A DNA stretch of 64,000 nucleotides from Pontibacter indicus (lineage in GTDB: Bacteria > Bacteroidota > Bacteroidia > Cytophagales > Hymenobacteraceae): positions 1,240,001 to 1,304,000 of the forward strand of contig NZ_FTPP01000002.1 in NCBI RefSeq assembly GCF_900156345.1, in the 5' to 3' direction. Positions 8,585 through 17,739 of this stretch are shown here, one piece after another (position 1 is the stretch's first letter; every line of letters starts with the position of its first letter). The translations under genes were made by a program, and so were the position numbers. The notes beneath the pieces were generated by a model, which searched no databases, had not been told where the DNA came from, and was given only the letters and a program-made list of their open reading frames with translations.

Positions 8585-8633
8585 CGAGTTACTGACTGAG
8601 TGATTGAGCGATTTTTGATCTAGAGGGGAAATT

Positions 8634-8669
8634 TGTAGGGACAAGTCGCGACCTGTCCGAATGGTGCAC
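8634..8669. repeat. Palindromic dispersed repeat, copy 2
   Basis: This is GTAGGGACAAGTCGCGACCTGTCCGAATGGTGCACC, shown only by its pieces: GTAGGGACAAGTCGCG then ACCTGTCCGAATGGTGCACC. It aligns base by base with the copy at 6222-6257 apart from a few substitutions, one of which breaks the perfect arm. Confidence 0.7.
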
Positions 8670-8734
8670 CAGTACGCCGCTCTTTAATTTTAAAAACCAA
8701 TAAGTTGTAAAGGCTCAGAGCCCTGCAAAACAAA

Positions 8735-8769
8735 AACAGCCCGCTGCGAATCGTCGTTAGCGGGCTGTT
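8735..8769 (-). terminator. Terminator for the small minus-strand gene
   Basis: A perfect 11-bp stem AACAGCCCGCT / AGCGGGCTGTT with a 13-nt loop. On the minus strand it is followed by TTTTTGTTTT. It may also stop plus-strand transcription from 7730-8584. Confidence 0.8.
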
Positions 8770-8832
8770 ATGCTTTTATATGGTTCAGTCTACAGGTATA
8801 GAGACAAATCAGGTAGTTAAGGTGTGGCATCA

Positions 8833-9132
8833 CTAACTGTTCTCTATTTTAAGGACAGACCGAAGAGGCAGAAATGTACCTGATTTCAGAAGCAAAAACT
8901 TGTCGTCGTAGCACCAAACGGTGGTTTCCACTTTTTTTACATCGCCATCGTCGGTGCAAAACGTAATGGTGGCTTTGTTGTGGTAGGCGTTGCCCAAAAT
9001 AGTGGCGCGGTTTGCTTCGTAATGCCGCATGCTACGGGCAGTGGGATCTTTCAGCACATCTTCGGTGCCAAAACGCAACATCGGTATGCGCTCCTTTTCA
9101 ATCAGGCTAGGTTTTTTCTCGGTCCTCTTCAT
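8833..9132 (-). CDS. Small conserved-looking protein of unknown function
   Basis: This is a 99-residue soluble protein. I start it at the ATG of MKRTEKKPSLIEKER; an in-frame TTG nine bases upstream is the only longer choice. The N-terminal third is basic. The C-terminal part is predicted beta-rich (ATITFCTDDGDVKKVETTVW, then KFLLLKSGTFLPLRSVLKIE) and might be a small PilZ-like or Tudor-like barrel, but this is a guess. No membrane segment or signal peptide is visible. It has its own terminator. I do not recognise a family. Confidence 0.7.
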   Translation of the reverse strand: MKRTEKKPSLIEKERIPMLRFGTEDVLKDPTARSMRHYEANRATILGNAYHNKATITFCTDDGDVKKVETTVWCYDDKFLLLKSGTFLPLRSVLKIENS

Positions 9133-9225
9133 AGTTATCAAAATTTAGTGTTGGCAGGTATATAACCACAAAACATGCCATACTGTAATTTTGGTTCTAT
9201 GCAGAGGCCCGATTTTAAGGCTGTG

Positions 9226-10242
9226 CTATACGTGCAAGCCCTGCAAAAACGCCATTGTATCTACGCCGTCGGCATAGTCCCATGGCATCGGGCACTGGGC
9301 GTCGCCGAATGGGATGCTGCCCTCTAGCCAGCCGTGGGCCGAAACCACGCACTGGGTCTTGTCCTTCACGGCAGCCAGTTTGTGGCGCAGGTCGGGTAGG
9401 GAGGTGAAGGTCTCGTAGAACAGCACCGAAATAGGGGAGACCAGTTGCTCACTCTCCTGCACCAGCAAAAAGCCGTTGTCGAAGTGCGGCACACGGTTCA
9501 CCAGCATGATGGACTTGTTGTAGTCGTAGTTGTTCTGGTACTTGTGGTGGTTGAGGATCGTTTTGTGGTGCTCGTTGGCCTCAAACAGCTTGTTGAAGGT
9601 ATACCCCTCGGGCACGTATACCTTGGAGACGTTGCGGCAGCCCAAACCATAGTACTGGAAAATGTCGTTGCCCAAAGCACGCAGGTCCTCATCCTCTTCG
9701 TGTCCGGTCAGTATGCCGATGCTGGTGCGGTTCTTCCGGATGATGTGCGGCCGCTTGGCAAAATAGTACTCGAAGTAGCGGGCCGTGTTGTCGGAGCCAG
9801 TCGCGATGATGGCGTCGGCTCCCTTGAGCATGTCCACGAACTCAAACTGGTTGGCAAAGGCAGGCTCTATACCTACCAGCATGCTGGCAAGGCGGCGCAT
9901 GAGCACGTCGTCATCCGAGCTCAGCTTGGCCAGCAGGTGGTGCCCGCTCAGCAAAACCGACAGAAAATCGTGGAAACCGACCATCGGAATGTTGCCTGCC
10001 ATCACCACGCCAACCTTTTTGGGTGTAACCTGTTTGAGGTGGTAGGGGTAAAGCCATTCACGGAGATACTGTTCATCGAGCATGGTCGTGACGCCCTGCA
10101 GGGCTGCTGAAACATTTTCCTCATCAAACCACGGGTTCTTGGCCTGTGCTATCAGGGACAGTGCTTTGCGCTCTTCCGGCGTCAAATCCTGCAGTTGCTT
10201 TCCCAACTTCACGAATGCTTCGATTCTGTTCTCTAATGTCAT
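9226..10242 (-). CDS. LuxC-like acyl-CoA reductase
   Basis: This 338-residue protein of the LuxC acyl-CoA reductase group (aldehyde dehydrogenase superfamily) would reduce fatty acyl-CoA to aldehyde with NADPH. The nucleotide-binding region includes KVGVVMAGNIPMVGFHDFL and the GADAIIATGSDNTARYFEYYF block. The catalytic cysteine is in FQYYGLGCRNVSKVYVP (about residue 198). The C-terminus has the family's GSIPFGDAQCP and DYADGVDTMAFL. Length is shorter than luminous-bacteria LuxC, as usual in Bacteroidota. It is divergent from a 4Fe-4S ferredoxin at 10351, an arrangement repeatedly seen in this phylum, so ferredoxin could supply electrons for the pathway (inference). The physiological substrate is unknown. 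Confidence 0.85.
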   Translation of the reverse strand: MTLENRIEAFVKLGKQLQDLTPEERKALSLIAQAKNPWFDEENVSAALQGVTTMLDEQYLREWLYPYHLKQVTPKKVGVVMAGNIPMVGFHDFLSVLLSGHHLLAKLSSDDDVLMRRLASMLVGIEPAFANQFEFVDMLKGADAIIATGSDNTARYFEYYFAKRPHIIRKNRTSIGILTGHEEDEDLRALGNDIFQYYGLGCRNVSKVYVPEGYTFNKLFEANEHHKTILNHHKYQNNYDYNKSIMLVNRVPHFDNGFLLVQESEQLVSPISVLFYETFTSLPDLRHKLAAVKDKTQCVVSAHGWLEGSIPFGDAQCPMPWDYADGVDTMAFLQGLHV

Positions 10243-10266
10243 GGCTGGCCGCTGTGTTAAAAATTA

Positions 10267-10298
10267 TTTGATAAGGATACTTAATGTTCCTAATTTTG
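10267..10298 (+). promoter_or_regulatory. Bacteroidota-type promoter for the ferredoxin
   Basis: TTTG at 10267-10270, a 20-bp spacer, and TAATTTTG at 10291-10298 match the -33/-7 consensus of the primary Bacteroidota sigma factor exactly. The start codon at 10351 leaves a leader of about 45 nt. Confidence 0.8.
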
Positions 10299-10329
10299 TT
10301 CGGTAAATAAAGCGATACAAAAGTACTAA

Positions 10330-10701
<372 letters not shown>

Positions 10702-10724
10702 GGTATAGCCAATATCAAAAGCAC

Positions 10725-10753
10725 AAAAACCTGTCTCTTACGGCAGGTTTTTT
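10725..10753 (+). terminator. Terminator after the ferredoxin gene
   Basis: A 9-bp stem AAAAACCTG / CAGGTTTTT followed by TTATTTTT. Confidence 0.85.
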
Positions 10754-10780
10754 TATTTTTAGCGAATTTAAGTTATACCT

Positions 10781-11353
10781 ATGGAAGAGCAATTGCACCA
10801 GGACAAGACATTCGAGAAGATCAGCTACCCGAACAAAGCCATTAAGGGCAGGGAGTTCGAAGACTGCGTGTTCAAAAACTGCGACTTCTCCAACGCCGAT
10901 TTCTCTTACAACCGCTTTGCCGACTGCACGTTTGTGTGCTGCAACCTGACCATGCTCAAACTGCTCGGGTCAACGCTGAACAACGTCACGTTCAAGGAGT
11001 GCAAGCTCACAGGTATAAATTTCAGCGAGTGCGAGGAGTTTCTGTTCACAGTTGGTTTCGACAATTGCCTGATGGACTATACCTCTTTCCTGCGCCGCAA
11101 AATGCCAAAGACATCTTTTACCGATTGCTCTTTAAAAAATGCGGTGTTTGAGCAGGCTGTTTTAACAAAAGCCAAGTTTGACAATGCGGATCTGGCCGGG
11201 GCAGTTTTCGAGCATGCACAGCTAAGCGAGGCTGATTTTAGTACGGCCTATAACTACACGATCGACCCGGAGATTAATAGCATCAAAAGGGCAAAATTCT
11301 CGCAGGATGGGTTGGCTGGCTTGCTCACCAGGTACGACATCCGAGTCGTCTGA
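10781..11353 (+). CDS. Pentapeptide-repeat protein
   Basis: This 190-residue protein has A(D/N)LXX-type pentapeptides over most of its length: CVFKNCDFSNADFSYNRFAD near residue 30, CKLTGINFSECEEF near 77, CSLKNAVFEQAVLTKAKFDN near 117 and ADLAGAVFEHAQLSEADF near 137. Such repeats fold as a right-handed quadrilateral beta helix. Some family members mimic DNA and protect gyrase from quinolones (Qnr, MfpA); most have unknown roles. There is no signal peptide. The ending INSIKRAKFSQDGLAGLLTRYDIRV is the standard cap of the Qnr-like single-domain group, so a gyrase-related role is possible but not shown. Confidence 0.88.
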   Translation: MEEQLHQDKTFEKISYPNKAIKGREFEDCVFKNCDFSNADFSYNRFADCTFVCCNLTMLKLLGSTLNNVTFKECKLTGINFSECEEFLFTVGFDNCLMDYTSFLRRKMPKTSFTDCSLKNAVFEQAVLTKAKFDNADLAGAVFEHAQLSEADFSTAYNYTIDPEINSIKRAKFSQDGLAGLLTRYDIRVV

Positions 11354-11471
11354 CAGGTATAGCCTGTACCTATACCTGATAACCTCCGGGCTGTATCCTC
11401 CCGCAGGTGTTTTCTTATACCTGAGGAGCGAACAATCAGCAAATAGCAATCAACAATTAAATCAAAATGCC

Positions 11472-11479
11472 TAATTTTG
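11472..11479 (+). promoter_or_regulatory. Candidate -7 box for valS
   Basis: TAATTTTG matches TAnnTTTG, 35 bp upstream of the valS ATG. No TTG is seen at the expected -33 position. Confidence 0.4.
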
Positions 11480-11514
11480 CCAATTAGCGCAAAAAGCAGA
11501 AAAACTAGTATACG

Positions 11515-14142
11515 ATGTCGATTTCAACAAAATATAACCCCAGAGAAGTAGAGGAGAAGTGGTATAGCAGTTGGATGGAGCGCGGCTTCTTCCGTTCTAA
11601 GCCCAACCCGAAAAAGGAGCCCTACACCATCGTGATTCCGCCGCCAAACGTTACGGGCGTGCTACACATGGGCCACATGCTCAACAACACGATTCAGGAT
11701 GTGCTCATCCGTCGTGCGCGCATGAAGGGCAAAGAGGCATGCTGGGTGCCGGGCACCGACCACGCTTCCATCGCCACCGAGGCTAAGGTAGTGGCCATGC
11801 TCAAGGAAAGAGGCATCAACAAGAGCGACATCACGCGCGAGGAATTCTTGGAATATGCCTGGGAGTGGAAAGAGAAATACGGCGGCATCATTCTGGAGCA
11901 GCTCAAGAAACTGGGCGCCTCCTGCGACTGGGACCGTACCCGCTTCACGATGGAGGATGACCTGAGCGCGGCCGTGATCGAGGTGTTCGTGGACTTGTAC
12001 CGCAAAGGCCTGATCTACCGCGGTGTGCGCATGGTAAACTGGGACCCGCAGGGCCGCACCGCCCTGTCGGACGAAGAAGTGGTGCCGAAAGATACCATGG
12101 CCAAAATGTACCACCTCAACTACGAAGTAGTAGGTGCAGCCGAGCCGACTTACATCACCGTAGCCACTTCGCGTCCGGAGACGATCATGGCCGATGTGGC
12201 CGTAGCCGTAAACCCGAACGACGAGCGCTATACCCACCTGCACGGTAAGTCGGTGCGTATACCTTTGCTGGGCAAGGAAATCCCGGTAATTCTGGATGAA
12301 TACGTGTCGATCGAGTTCGGTACGGGTGCCCTGAAAGTAACGCCGGCGCACGACCTGAACGACTACGAGCTGGGGCAGAAGCATAACCTGCCGACCATCG
12401 ACATCTTGAACGACGACGGCACCCTGAATGCGAAAGCGCAGCTATATGTAGGCCAAGACCGCTTTGCCGCCCGTCGCAATATCGTAAAAGACCTGCAGGA
12501 AGCTGGTCTGTTGGTGAAGATTGACGAGTATGCGAGCGTTTTGCAGACATCAGAGCGTACCGGAGCCGTAATCGAGCCGCGTTTGTCGATGCAGTGGTGG
12601 TGCAAAATGGAGGAGATGGCTAAGCCTGCCCTCGACGCCGTGATGAATGACGAGATCCGTCTGCACCCGCCGAAGTTCAAGAACATGTACCGTTCCTGGA
12701 TGGAGGGCATCCGCGACTGGTGTATTTCGCGTCAGCTGTGGTGGGGCCAGCGTATACCAGCATACTACCTGCCAGACGGCTCGTTTGTAGTGGCGACCAC
12801 GCCTGAGGAGGCACTGGAACTGGCCCGCAAGCAAAGCGGTAACGATAGCCTGCAAGCCGAAGACCTGCGTCAGGACGATGATGTGCTCGACACGTGGTTC
12901 TCTTCCTGGCTGTGGCCTATTTCGGTGTTCGACGGTTTTAAAGATCCGGACAACAAAGATATTCTGTACTACTACCCGACCAATGACCTGGTGACGGCCC
13001 CGGAGATTTTGTTCTTCTGGGTAGCCCGTATGATCATGGCCGGCTACGAGTTCCGCAAAGAGGCGCCGTTCCGCAACGTATACCTGACCGGTATTGTGCG
13101 CGACGCGCAGGGCCGCAAGATGTCCAAATCGCTGGGCAACTCACCTGACCCGCTCGACCTGATCGACCAGTACGGTGCCGACGGCGTGCGTGCCGGTATG
13201 CTTTTCAGCTCCCCAGCTGGCAACGATTTGCTGTTCGACGAGAAGCTGGTAGAGCAGGGCCGTAACTTCAGCAACAAGATCTGGAACGCCTACCGCCTGA
13301 TTAAAGGCTGGGAAGTAGACGAGAGCCTGCCTTGCCCGAACGAAACGGCCATGGCTTGGTTCGATTCCCGCTTCAACGAGGCTTTTGTACAGATCGAGGA
13401 TCACTTCAGCAAGTTCCGTATTTCGGATGCGCTATTGTCGGTATACAAACTGGTATGGGACGACTTCTGCTCGAGCTACCTGGAGATGATCAAGCCGGCC
13501 TACCAGCAGCCGATCGACAAGCAGACGCTCGATACGACCATCGTATACCTGGAGAAGATTCTGAAAGTGTTGCATCCGTTCATGCCGTTCATCACGGAGG
13601 AGATCTGGCAGGACCTGAAAGAGCGCAAGGAGAAGGAGTTCCTGATCGTGGCGCCGTGGCCGAAGCAAGATAAGTTCGACAAGGAGCTGAACGAGAAAAT
13701 GGAGAGCGTGCTGAAGATTGTAGCCGCCATCCGCAACATCCGCAACTCCAAGAATATATCGCCTAACAAGTCGCTTGACCTGGCCATCAAGGTGATGAAT
13801 CAGGATGGATATGACAAGTTTGAAAGCATCATCCGTAAGCTGGCGAACATAAGCGAGATAAGCTTTGTGCAGGAGAACGTAGAGGGCGCCATTAGCTTTG
13901 TGGAGGCCGGCGACGAGTTCTTCATCCCGATGGAGGGCAACATCGACGTGGAGGCCGAGCGTGAGCGTTTGCAGAAGGAGCTGGAGTATACCAAAGGCTT
14001 CCTGAATTCGGTGGTGAAGAAGCTTAGCAACGAGCGTTTTGTGAGCGGTGCACCGGAAGCGGTAATCGCCAATGAGCGCAAGAAACAGGCTGATGCTGAA
14101 GCGAAGATCCACGCCATTGAGCAGAGCCTGGCCTCGCTTTAA
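11515..14142 (+). CDS. valS: Valyl-tRNA synthetase
   Basis: This 875-residue class I aminoacyl-tRNA synthetase charges tRNA-Val and edits misacylated threonine. The HIGH-type motif is HMGH at residues 51-54 and the second ATP motif KMSKS is at 535-539. The editing (CP1) domain lies between about 170 and 370 and includes [16 protein letters not shown] and [15 protein letters not shown]. The anticodon-binding helical domain follows KMSKS. The C-terminal 70 residues ([19 protein letters not shown] onward) form the tRNA-contacting coiled coil typical of ValS. Length is normal. It is followed by a very strong symmetrical terminator. Confidence 0.98.
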   Translation: MSISTKYNPREVEEKWYSSWMERGFFRSKPNPKKEPYTIVIPPPNVTGVLHMGHMLNNTIQDVLIRRARMKGKEACWVPGTDHASIATEAKVVAMLKERGINKSDITREEFLEYAWEWKEKYGGIILEQLKKLGASCDWDRTRFTMEDDLSAAVIEVFVDLYRKGLIYRGVRMVNWDPQGRTALSDEEVVPKDTMAKMYHLNYEVVGAAEPTYITVATSRPETIMADVAVAVNPNDERYTHLHGKSVRIPLLGKEIPVILDEYVSIEFGTGALKVTPAHDLNDYELGQKHNLPTIDILNDDGTLNAKAQLYVGQDRFAARRNIVKDLQEAGLLVKIDEYASVLQTSERTGAVIEPRLSMQWWCKMEEMAKPALDAVMNDEIRLHPPKFKNMYRSWMEGIRDWCISRQLWWGQRIPAYYLPDGSFVVATTPEEALELARKQSGNDSLQAEDLRQDDDVLDTWFSSWLWPISVFDGFKDPDNKDILYYYPTNDLVTAPEILFFWVARMIMAGYEFRKEAPFRNVYLTGIVRDAQGRKMSKSLGNSPDPLDLIDQYGADGVRAGMLFSSPAGNDLLFDEKLVEQGRNFSNKIWNAYRLIKGWEVDESLPCPNETAMAWFDSRFNEAFVQIEDHFSKFRISDALLSVYKLVWDDFCSSYLEMIKPAYQQPIDKQTLDTTIVYLEKILKVLHPFMPFITEEIWQDLKERKEKEFLIVAPWPKQDKFDKELNEKMESVLKIVAAIRNIRNSKNISPNKSLDLAIKVMNQDGYDKFESIIRKLANISEISFVQENVEGAISFVEAGDEFFIPMEGNIDVEAERERLQKELEYTKGFLNSVVKKLSNERFVSGAPEAVIANERKKQADAEAKIHAIEQSLASL

Positions 14143-14168
14143 GGTATAAGGTATAGCATGTAAAATGG

Positions 14169-14200
14169 CAGCGGCCGCTCTCGTAAGGGAGCGGCCGCTG
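14169..14200. terminator. Bidirectional terminator between valS and a convergent gene
   Basis: A perfect 12-bp inverted repeat CAGCGGCCGCTC / GAGCGGCCGCTG with an 8-nt loop, followed by TTGTTTTATT on the plus strand. It can serve valS and the minus-strand gene ending at 14206. Confidence 0.85.
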
Positions 14201-14205
14201 TTGTT

Positions 14206-14802
14206 TTATTCCTTGCTTAGCTGTACTACCAACTGATCCAATTCATCTTTCATTTTCGGCATGATGTCACTCAGGCCTTGCTTTTTCTTCGAATAGACAA
14301 GTTCCACGTGGCGGTCGTCGATTTTGTACTCCAGCAGCCCTTGTTCGTCTTCAGTGAGGTAATACAGCTTAATGGGCGCATCTGCCGTGGAAACGGTGTA
14401 GGTGCGAAACTTGAAGTTGTTCTGGATGCGCTGCTGCGTGGGCGCCCGATCCTCCAGGTAGCGCTGCGTCACGACGGTGTCGAGTGCCAGCGTGGTTTCG
14501 ATCTGGTGGATGGCTTTGATGTTCCCTTCATCAAAGCGCCATGTCTGTATATGGTGCTTGCCTTGCTGCCTCGCGCTATACCTGCTTTGCGACAGGTTGA
14601 TGCTGGCCATCACATAAAATAATTCCAGGTCGCTCTCAACTGTCCGCAAAGATGGACTTAGGGTAGCGTTGTCGCTGATAAAGACAGAGGTGTTGGCAAG
14701 TATTTTAGCATCCTTGCCAAGGTCCTGACCTAACTGCAGGTTACTGTCCTGATGCAGGATGAAGGCGAAGAGTACAGGAAACAGAAGTGAAAGTGGCGTC
14801 AT
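14206..14802 (-). CDS. Secreted or periplasmic protein of unknown function
   Basis: This 198-residue protein has a hydrophobic N-terminus (MTPLSLLFPVLFAFIL) that looks like a signal peptide with a short basic-free n-region. The rest is soluble, with beta-rich central parts (HIQTWRFDEGNIKAIHQIET, FKFRTYTVSTADAPIKLYYL) and a helical, Lys-rich C-terminus (KMKDELDQLVVQLSKE). I do not recognise a family. The next two minus-strand genes also encode small envelope proteins. The spacing of 50 bp to the 14853-15368 gene would allow a shared transcript. Confidence 0.7.
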   Translation of the reverse strand: MTPLSLLFPVLFAFILHQDSNLQLGQDLGKDAKILANTSVFISDNATLSPSLRTVESDLELFYVMASINLSQSRYSARQQGKHHIQTWRFDEGNIKAIHQIETTLALDTVVTQRYLEDRAPTQQRIQNNFKFRTYTVSTADAPIKLYYLTEDEQGLLEYKIDDRHVELVYSKKKQGLSDIMPKMKDELDQLVVQLSKE

Positions 14803-14852
14803 AGCTGTTGGGTTTATACCTGTTTCCCTATACTCAAATACCGTGCAGAAAG

Positions 14853-15368
14853 CTACAAAGCGGAGCTATCCACCACGCGCCACGTAATATTCCCGTTGTT
14901 CACCTCGTATTTCAGGATCATGTAGCCACCGATGTGGCCGTCCTCATAATAGGCCATGGCGTAGCGGTCGTTCAGGATGCGGCTGTCGCGGATGGTCATC
15001 GTGCCGCCCACTACGCCCTCTTTAGGTATAAGCTGCCCTTGCTTGCGGCTCAGGTCGTTCATCAGGTCCACTTCGGGGTTGCGCAACCCTCTTTTACGGA
15101 GTTTCTGTATATCGCTCTCGCTGAGGCTGCCCATTTCGTCCACGAATTCCACTCCGCCCGGTGGCACGACACTCATGGTGTCAGGCGGTAGCACCATGTC
15201 CTCCAGTGGGTCGGTTTCAGCTTCTTCCTGCTCCAATTGCTGATCGGTTTCGGCCAGTTTGTTGTCGGCTATGCGCAGACGACTTTCGGCATCATTCTTT
15301 TGCCAGTAGAAATACAGAGCCAGAAACAGAAAAATGGCGGCTACGATCCAGGCGATGGCACTCTTCAT
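14853..15368 (-). CDS. Membrane-anchored coiled-coil protein of unknown function
   Basis: This 171-residue protein starts with a single transmembrane helix (AIAWIVAAIFLFLALYFYW, residues 4-22). An acidic coiled-coil follows (about 25-55, AESRLRIADNKLAETDQQLE). The C-terminal soluble domain (about 75-171) includes RKQGQLIPKEGVVGGTMTIR and HIGGYMILKYEVNNGNITW. The order TM, coiled coil, small beta domain suggests an inner-membrane protein with a periplasmic sensor or assembly domain (inference). No family was recognised. Confidence 0.75.
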   Translation of the reverse strand: MKSAIAWIVAAIFLFLALYFYWQKNDAESRLRIADNKLAETDQQLEQEEAETDPLEDMVLPPDTMSVVPPGGVEFVDEMGSLSESDIQKLRKRGLRNPEVDLMNDLSRKQGQLIPKEGVVGGTMTIRDSRILNDRYAMAYYEDGHIGGYMILKYEVNNGNITWRVVDSSAL

Positions 15369-15463
15369 AGTTTTAGAATTGGGTTATACTTCCACATAAA
15401 CGGAAGCGGTGTAAAACAGATGTGGCAATATTAATTAAAAGGTATATAGAATACTATACCCGC

Positions 15464-15497
15464 AAAAAAGCCTGTCCCAATTTCTGAAGCAGGCTTT
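15464..15497 (-). terminator. Terminator after the lipoprotein at 15502-16119
   Basis: AAAGCCTG / CAGGCTTT arms with a 15-nt loop. On the minus strand the stem is followed by a run of T. Confidence 0.75.
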
Positions 15498-15501
15498 CGG
15501 T

Positions 15502-16119
15502 TTAGTGTCTATACCAGGTTACATCCCCTTTATACCTGCCCTTCAGCGTTTTTCCGTCATTGAACACCCAGTCATAGTCAATGGTAAAGTCTGCTTCTGT
15601 TCCTGAGGTAGTAATCTTACCACCTACCACTTTTAAGTATTCCCCGGGCTCTAATTTATTGTTGCCATTCAGGTCAAAATGAATCCAGGCCGAACTGAAG
15701 TAGTACTTTCCATTGTATTTCTCCTGAAGTTGTTTTGGTTGGAGGTTTTGGTCATTCTCGTGAGAAATGTATGTGAATGTACCGACGGGTAGAGATGCTG
15801 CCTCAGGTACAAACAAGCCATACATGATCAGATATTCAGTATTTTTTAAATCCACAAACCGACCGTCATTATCTACCAGAATGACATCATCAGCCTGCAT
15901 TACGTCAAATATCTGGTGTGTAGGTGTGCCGAAGCGAGTATTATCCTTAAATCCGAAATTGCCCATTAAGGCTGTAATGAAGGTATGCGTTTTGCCGTTG
16001 AATGTGATCTCGTTTTTTGTTGTCGGTGCGGGCTCGTCCTTTTTAGAACAGGCCAAACTTGCTATACTAAGCAGCAAAAGGCACAGAAAGTTAGTTGATG
16101 TTTGTTTCAATAGTTTCAT
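15502..16119 (-). CDS. Lipoprotein of unknown function
   Basis: This 205-residue protein has a lipoprotein signal peptide: a basic start MKLLKQ, hydrophobic core LCLLLLSIASLA, and lipobox Cys at residue 24 followed by SKKDEPAPTT. The SKKDE after the Cys resembles the surface-export signal of Bacteroidota lipoproteins (Lys/Asp/Glu just after Cys), so it may be surface-exposed. The mature part is a soluble, probably beta-rich domain, with NGKTHTFITALMGNFGF and a DLNGNNKLEPGEYLKV stretch that looks like an acidic turn. I do not assign a family. Confidence 0.8.
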   Translation of the reverse strand: MKLLKQTSTNFLCLLLLSIASLACSKKDEPAPTTKNEITFNGKTHTFITALMGNFGFKDNTRFGTPTHQIFDVMQADDVILVDNDGRFVDLKNTEYLIMYGLFVPEAASLPVGTFTYISHENDQNLQPKQLQEKYNGKYYFSSAWIHFDLNGNNKLEPGEYLKVVGGKITTSGTEADFTIDYDWVFNDGKTLKGRYKGDVTWYRH

Positions 16120-16171
16120 GCTATAAGGTATATAGTATATAAAAATAACTATATGTTGTGAAGGCGCAAAA

Positions 16172-16212
16172 AAAAAACAGCGACAGATATAAAAGTCTGT
16201 CGCTGTTTTTGA
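16172..16212 (-). terminator. Terminator after the E2 acyltransferase gene
   Basis: An ACAGCGACAGA / TCTGTCGCTGT perfect 11-bp stem with A-runs on one side and T-runs on the other, so it can work in both directions. It closes the minus-strand gene ending at 16241. Confidence 0.9.
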
Positions 16213-16240
16213 AAGGAATTTAAAATCAGGATTCTCCTAA

Positions 16241-17611
16241 TTAAATCGACTGATTCACATCGAAGTTCTCTAGGTAATCCGCTACACGGCGCACGAACAT
16301 ACCGCCCAGCGATCCGTCCACCACGCGGTGGTCGTAGGAGTGCGACAGGAACATGAAATGACGGATACCGATCAGGTCACCCTCTGGCGTTTCGATCACG
16401 GCAGGCTTTTTCTTGATAGCGCCCACGGCCATAATAGCCACTTGCGGTTGCATGATGATCGGTGTGCCCATCACGTTGCCAAAGGAGCCTACGTTCGATA
16501 CGGTATAGGTACCGCCGGCCAGGTCGTCCGGAGTAAGTTTGTTCATGCGGCCACGGTTGGCCAGGTCGTTCACCTTTTTTGTCAGCCCGTTCAGGTTGAG
16601 CTGGTCGGCGTTCTTGATGTTCGGCACAATCAGGTTGCCGCTTGGCAGCGCCACCGCCATACCAATGTTGATGTCTTTGTGACGGATGATGTTGCCACCG
16701 TCCACAGACACGTTGATCATCGGGAAGTCTTTAATCGCTCTGGCAATCGCGTCAATGAAGATTGGAGTGAAGGTCAGGTTCTCGCCTTCACGACGCTTGT
16801 AGTCGTTCTTCCACTTGTTGCGCCAGTTTACGATGTTGGTCACGTCGGCCTCTACAAACGAAGTCACGTGCGGCGATACGCGCTTGCTGTCCACCATGCG
16901 GTCGGCAATCATTTTGCGCATGCGGTCCATCTCGATGATCTCGACGTTGCCGCTGTAAGAAGCGGCTGGTTTGGAGGCAGCAGGAGCAGCCTGTACTTGT
17001 GGCTGGGCAGCTGGTGCCGGAGCAGCCTGAGGAGCTGCGGCAGGGGCCTGCGCTTGTGGCTGTGCCTGAGGAGCGGCAGCCTGCTGTGGCGCGTTTTTAC
17101 GGCTCTCTACGTAGGTTAGGATGTCTTTCTTCGACACGCGACCTTCTTTGCCTGTACCTGGTACATACTCGAGTTCCTGCATCGAAATGCCTTCTTCGCG
17201 GGCAATGTTGAGTACAAGCGGCGAGTAGAAACGGCCGGAGGCTGGCTGGTCGAGTTTGGCTACGGCAGAGTCAGCAGAAGCGGCTGCAGGCTGCGCATTG
17301 GCCTGAGGGGCTGGGGCTGCAGCGGCAGGAGCTTCAGCAGCGGCCGGGGCAGGAGCGGCGGTGTCTTCGCCGTTGGTCGAGATGATGGCGATCGGAGCAC
17401 CCACGGCTACCACGTCACCTTCCTGTACCAGTATCTCCTTCAGCACGCCGCCCTGAATGGCAGGTACTTCCGTGTCCACTTTGTCTGTAGCTACTTCCAG
17501 CACCGATTCGTCCTGCTCAATCGTGTCACCCACATTTTTGAGCCATTTCAAGACGGTACCTTCCATGATACTCTCGCCCATTTTGGGCATAACCATTTCT
17601 ACAAGTGCCAT
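16241..17611 (-). CDS. Dihydrolipoamide acyltransferase (E2) of a 2-oxoacid dehydrogenase complex
   Basis: This 456-residue E2 core protein passes acyl groups from E1 to CoA. Domain order: lipoyl domain (1-75) with the lipoylated Lys at 44 in VATDKVDTE; a long Ala/Pro linker (about 80-115); an E3-binding domain (about 130-170, PLVLNIAREEGISMQEL ... GRVSKKDILTYV); a second Ala/Pro/Gln linker; and the catalytic domain (about 220-456) with SHSYDHRVVDG, where His and Asp near residue 426-430 are catalytic. A single lipoyl domain and the motif pattern fit branched-chain or 2-oxoglutarate complexes; specificity cannot be read from the sequence. E1 and E3 genes are not adjacent. A promoter lies in the 3' end of cinA. 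Confidence 0.93.
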   Translation of the reverse strand: MALVEMVMPKMGESIMEGTVLKWLKNVGDTIEQDESVLEVATDKVDTEVPAIQGGVLKEILVQEGDVVAVGAPIAIISTNGEDTAAPAPAAAEAPAAAAPAPQANAQPAAASADSAVAKLDQPASGRFYSPLVLNIAREEGISMQELEYVPGTGKEGRVSKKDILTYVESRKNAPQQAAAPQAQPQAQAPAAAPQAAPAPAAQPQVQAAPAASKPAASYSGNVEIIEMDRMRKMIADRMVDSKRVSPHVTSFVEADVTNIVNWRNKWKNDYKRREGENLTFTPIFIDAIARAIKDFPMINVSVDGGNIIRHKDINIGMAVALPSGNLIVPNIKNADQLNLNGLTKKVNDLANRGRMNKLTPDDLAGGTYTVSNVGSFGNVMGTPIIMQPQVAIMAVGAIKKKPAVIETPEGDLIGIRHFMFLSHSYDHRVVDGSLGGMFVRRVADYLENFDVNQSI

Positions 17612-17709
17612 ATTTTATTTATTCGTTGTTCTTTATAAGGGACAGTTTTTTGGGCCGGAAGGCAAAGAAAAGCGAGGCATTGCTATACCTGTCGGCCCGG
17701 ATTTGCAAA

Positions 17710-17739
17710 CAAAGTTAAGGATTTTAGCCTATTCATCAA
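17710..17739 (-). promoter_or_regulatory. Promoter for the E2 gene inside the end of cinA
   Basis: On the minus strand TTG (17739-17737), a 19-bp spacer, and TAACTTTG (17717-17710) match the -33/-7 Bacteroidota consensus. The leader would be about 90 nt. Confidence 0.6.
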
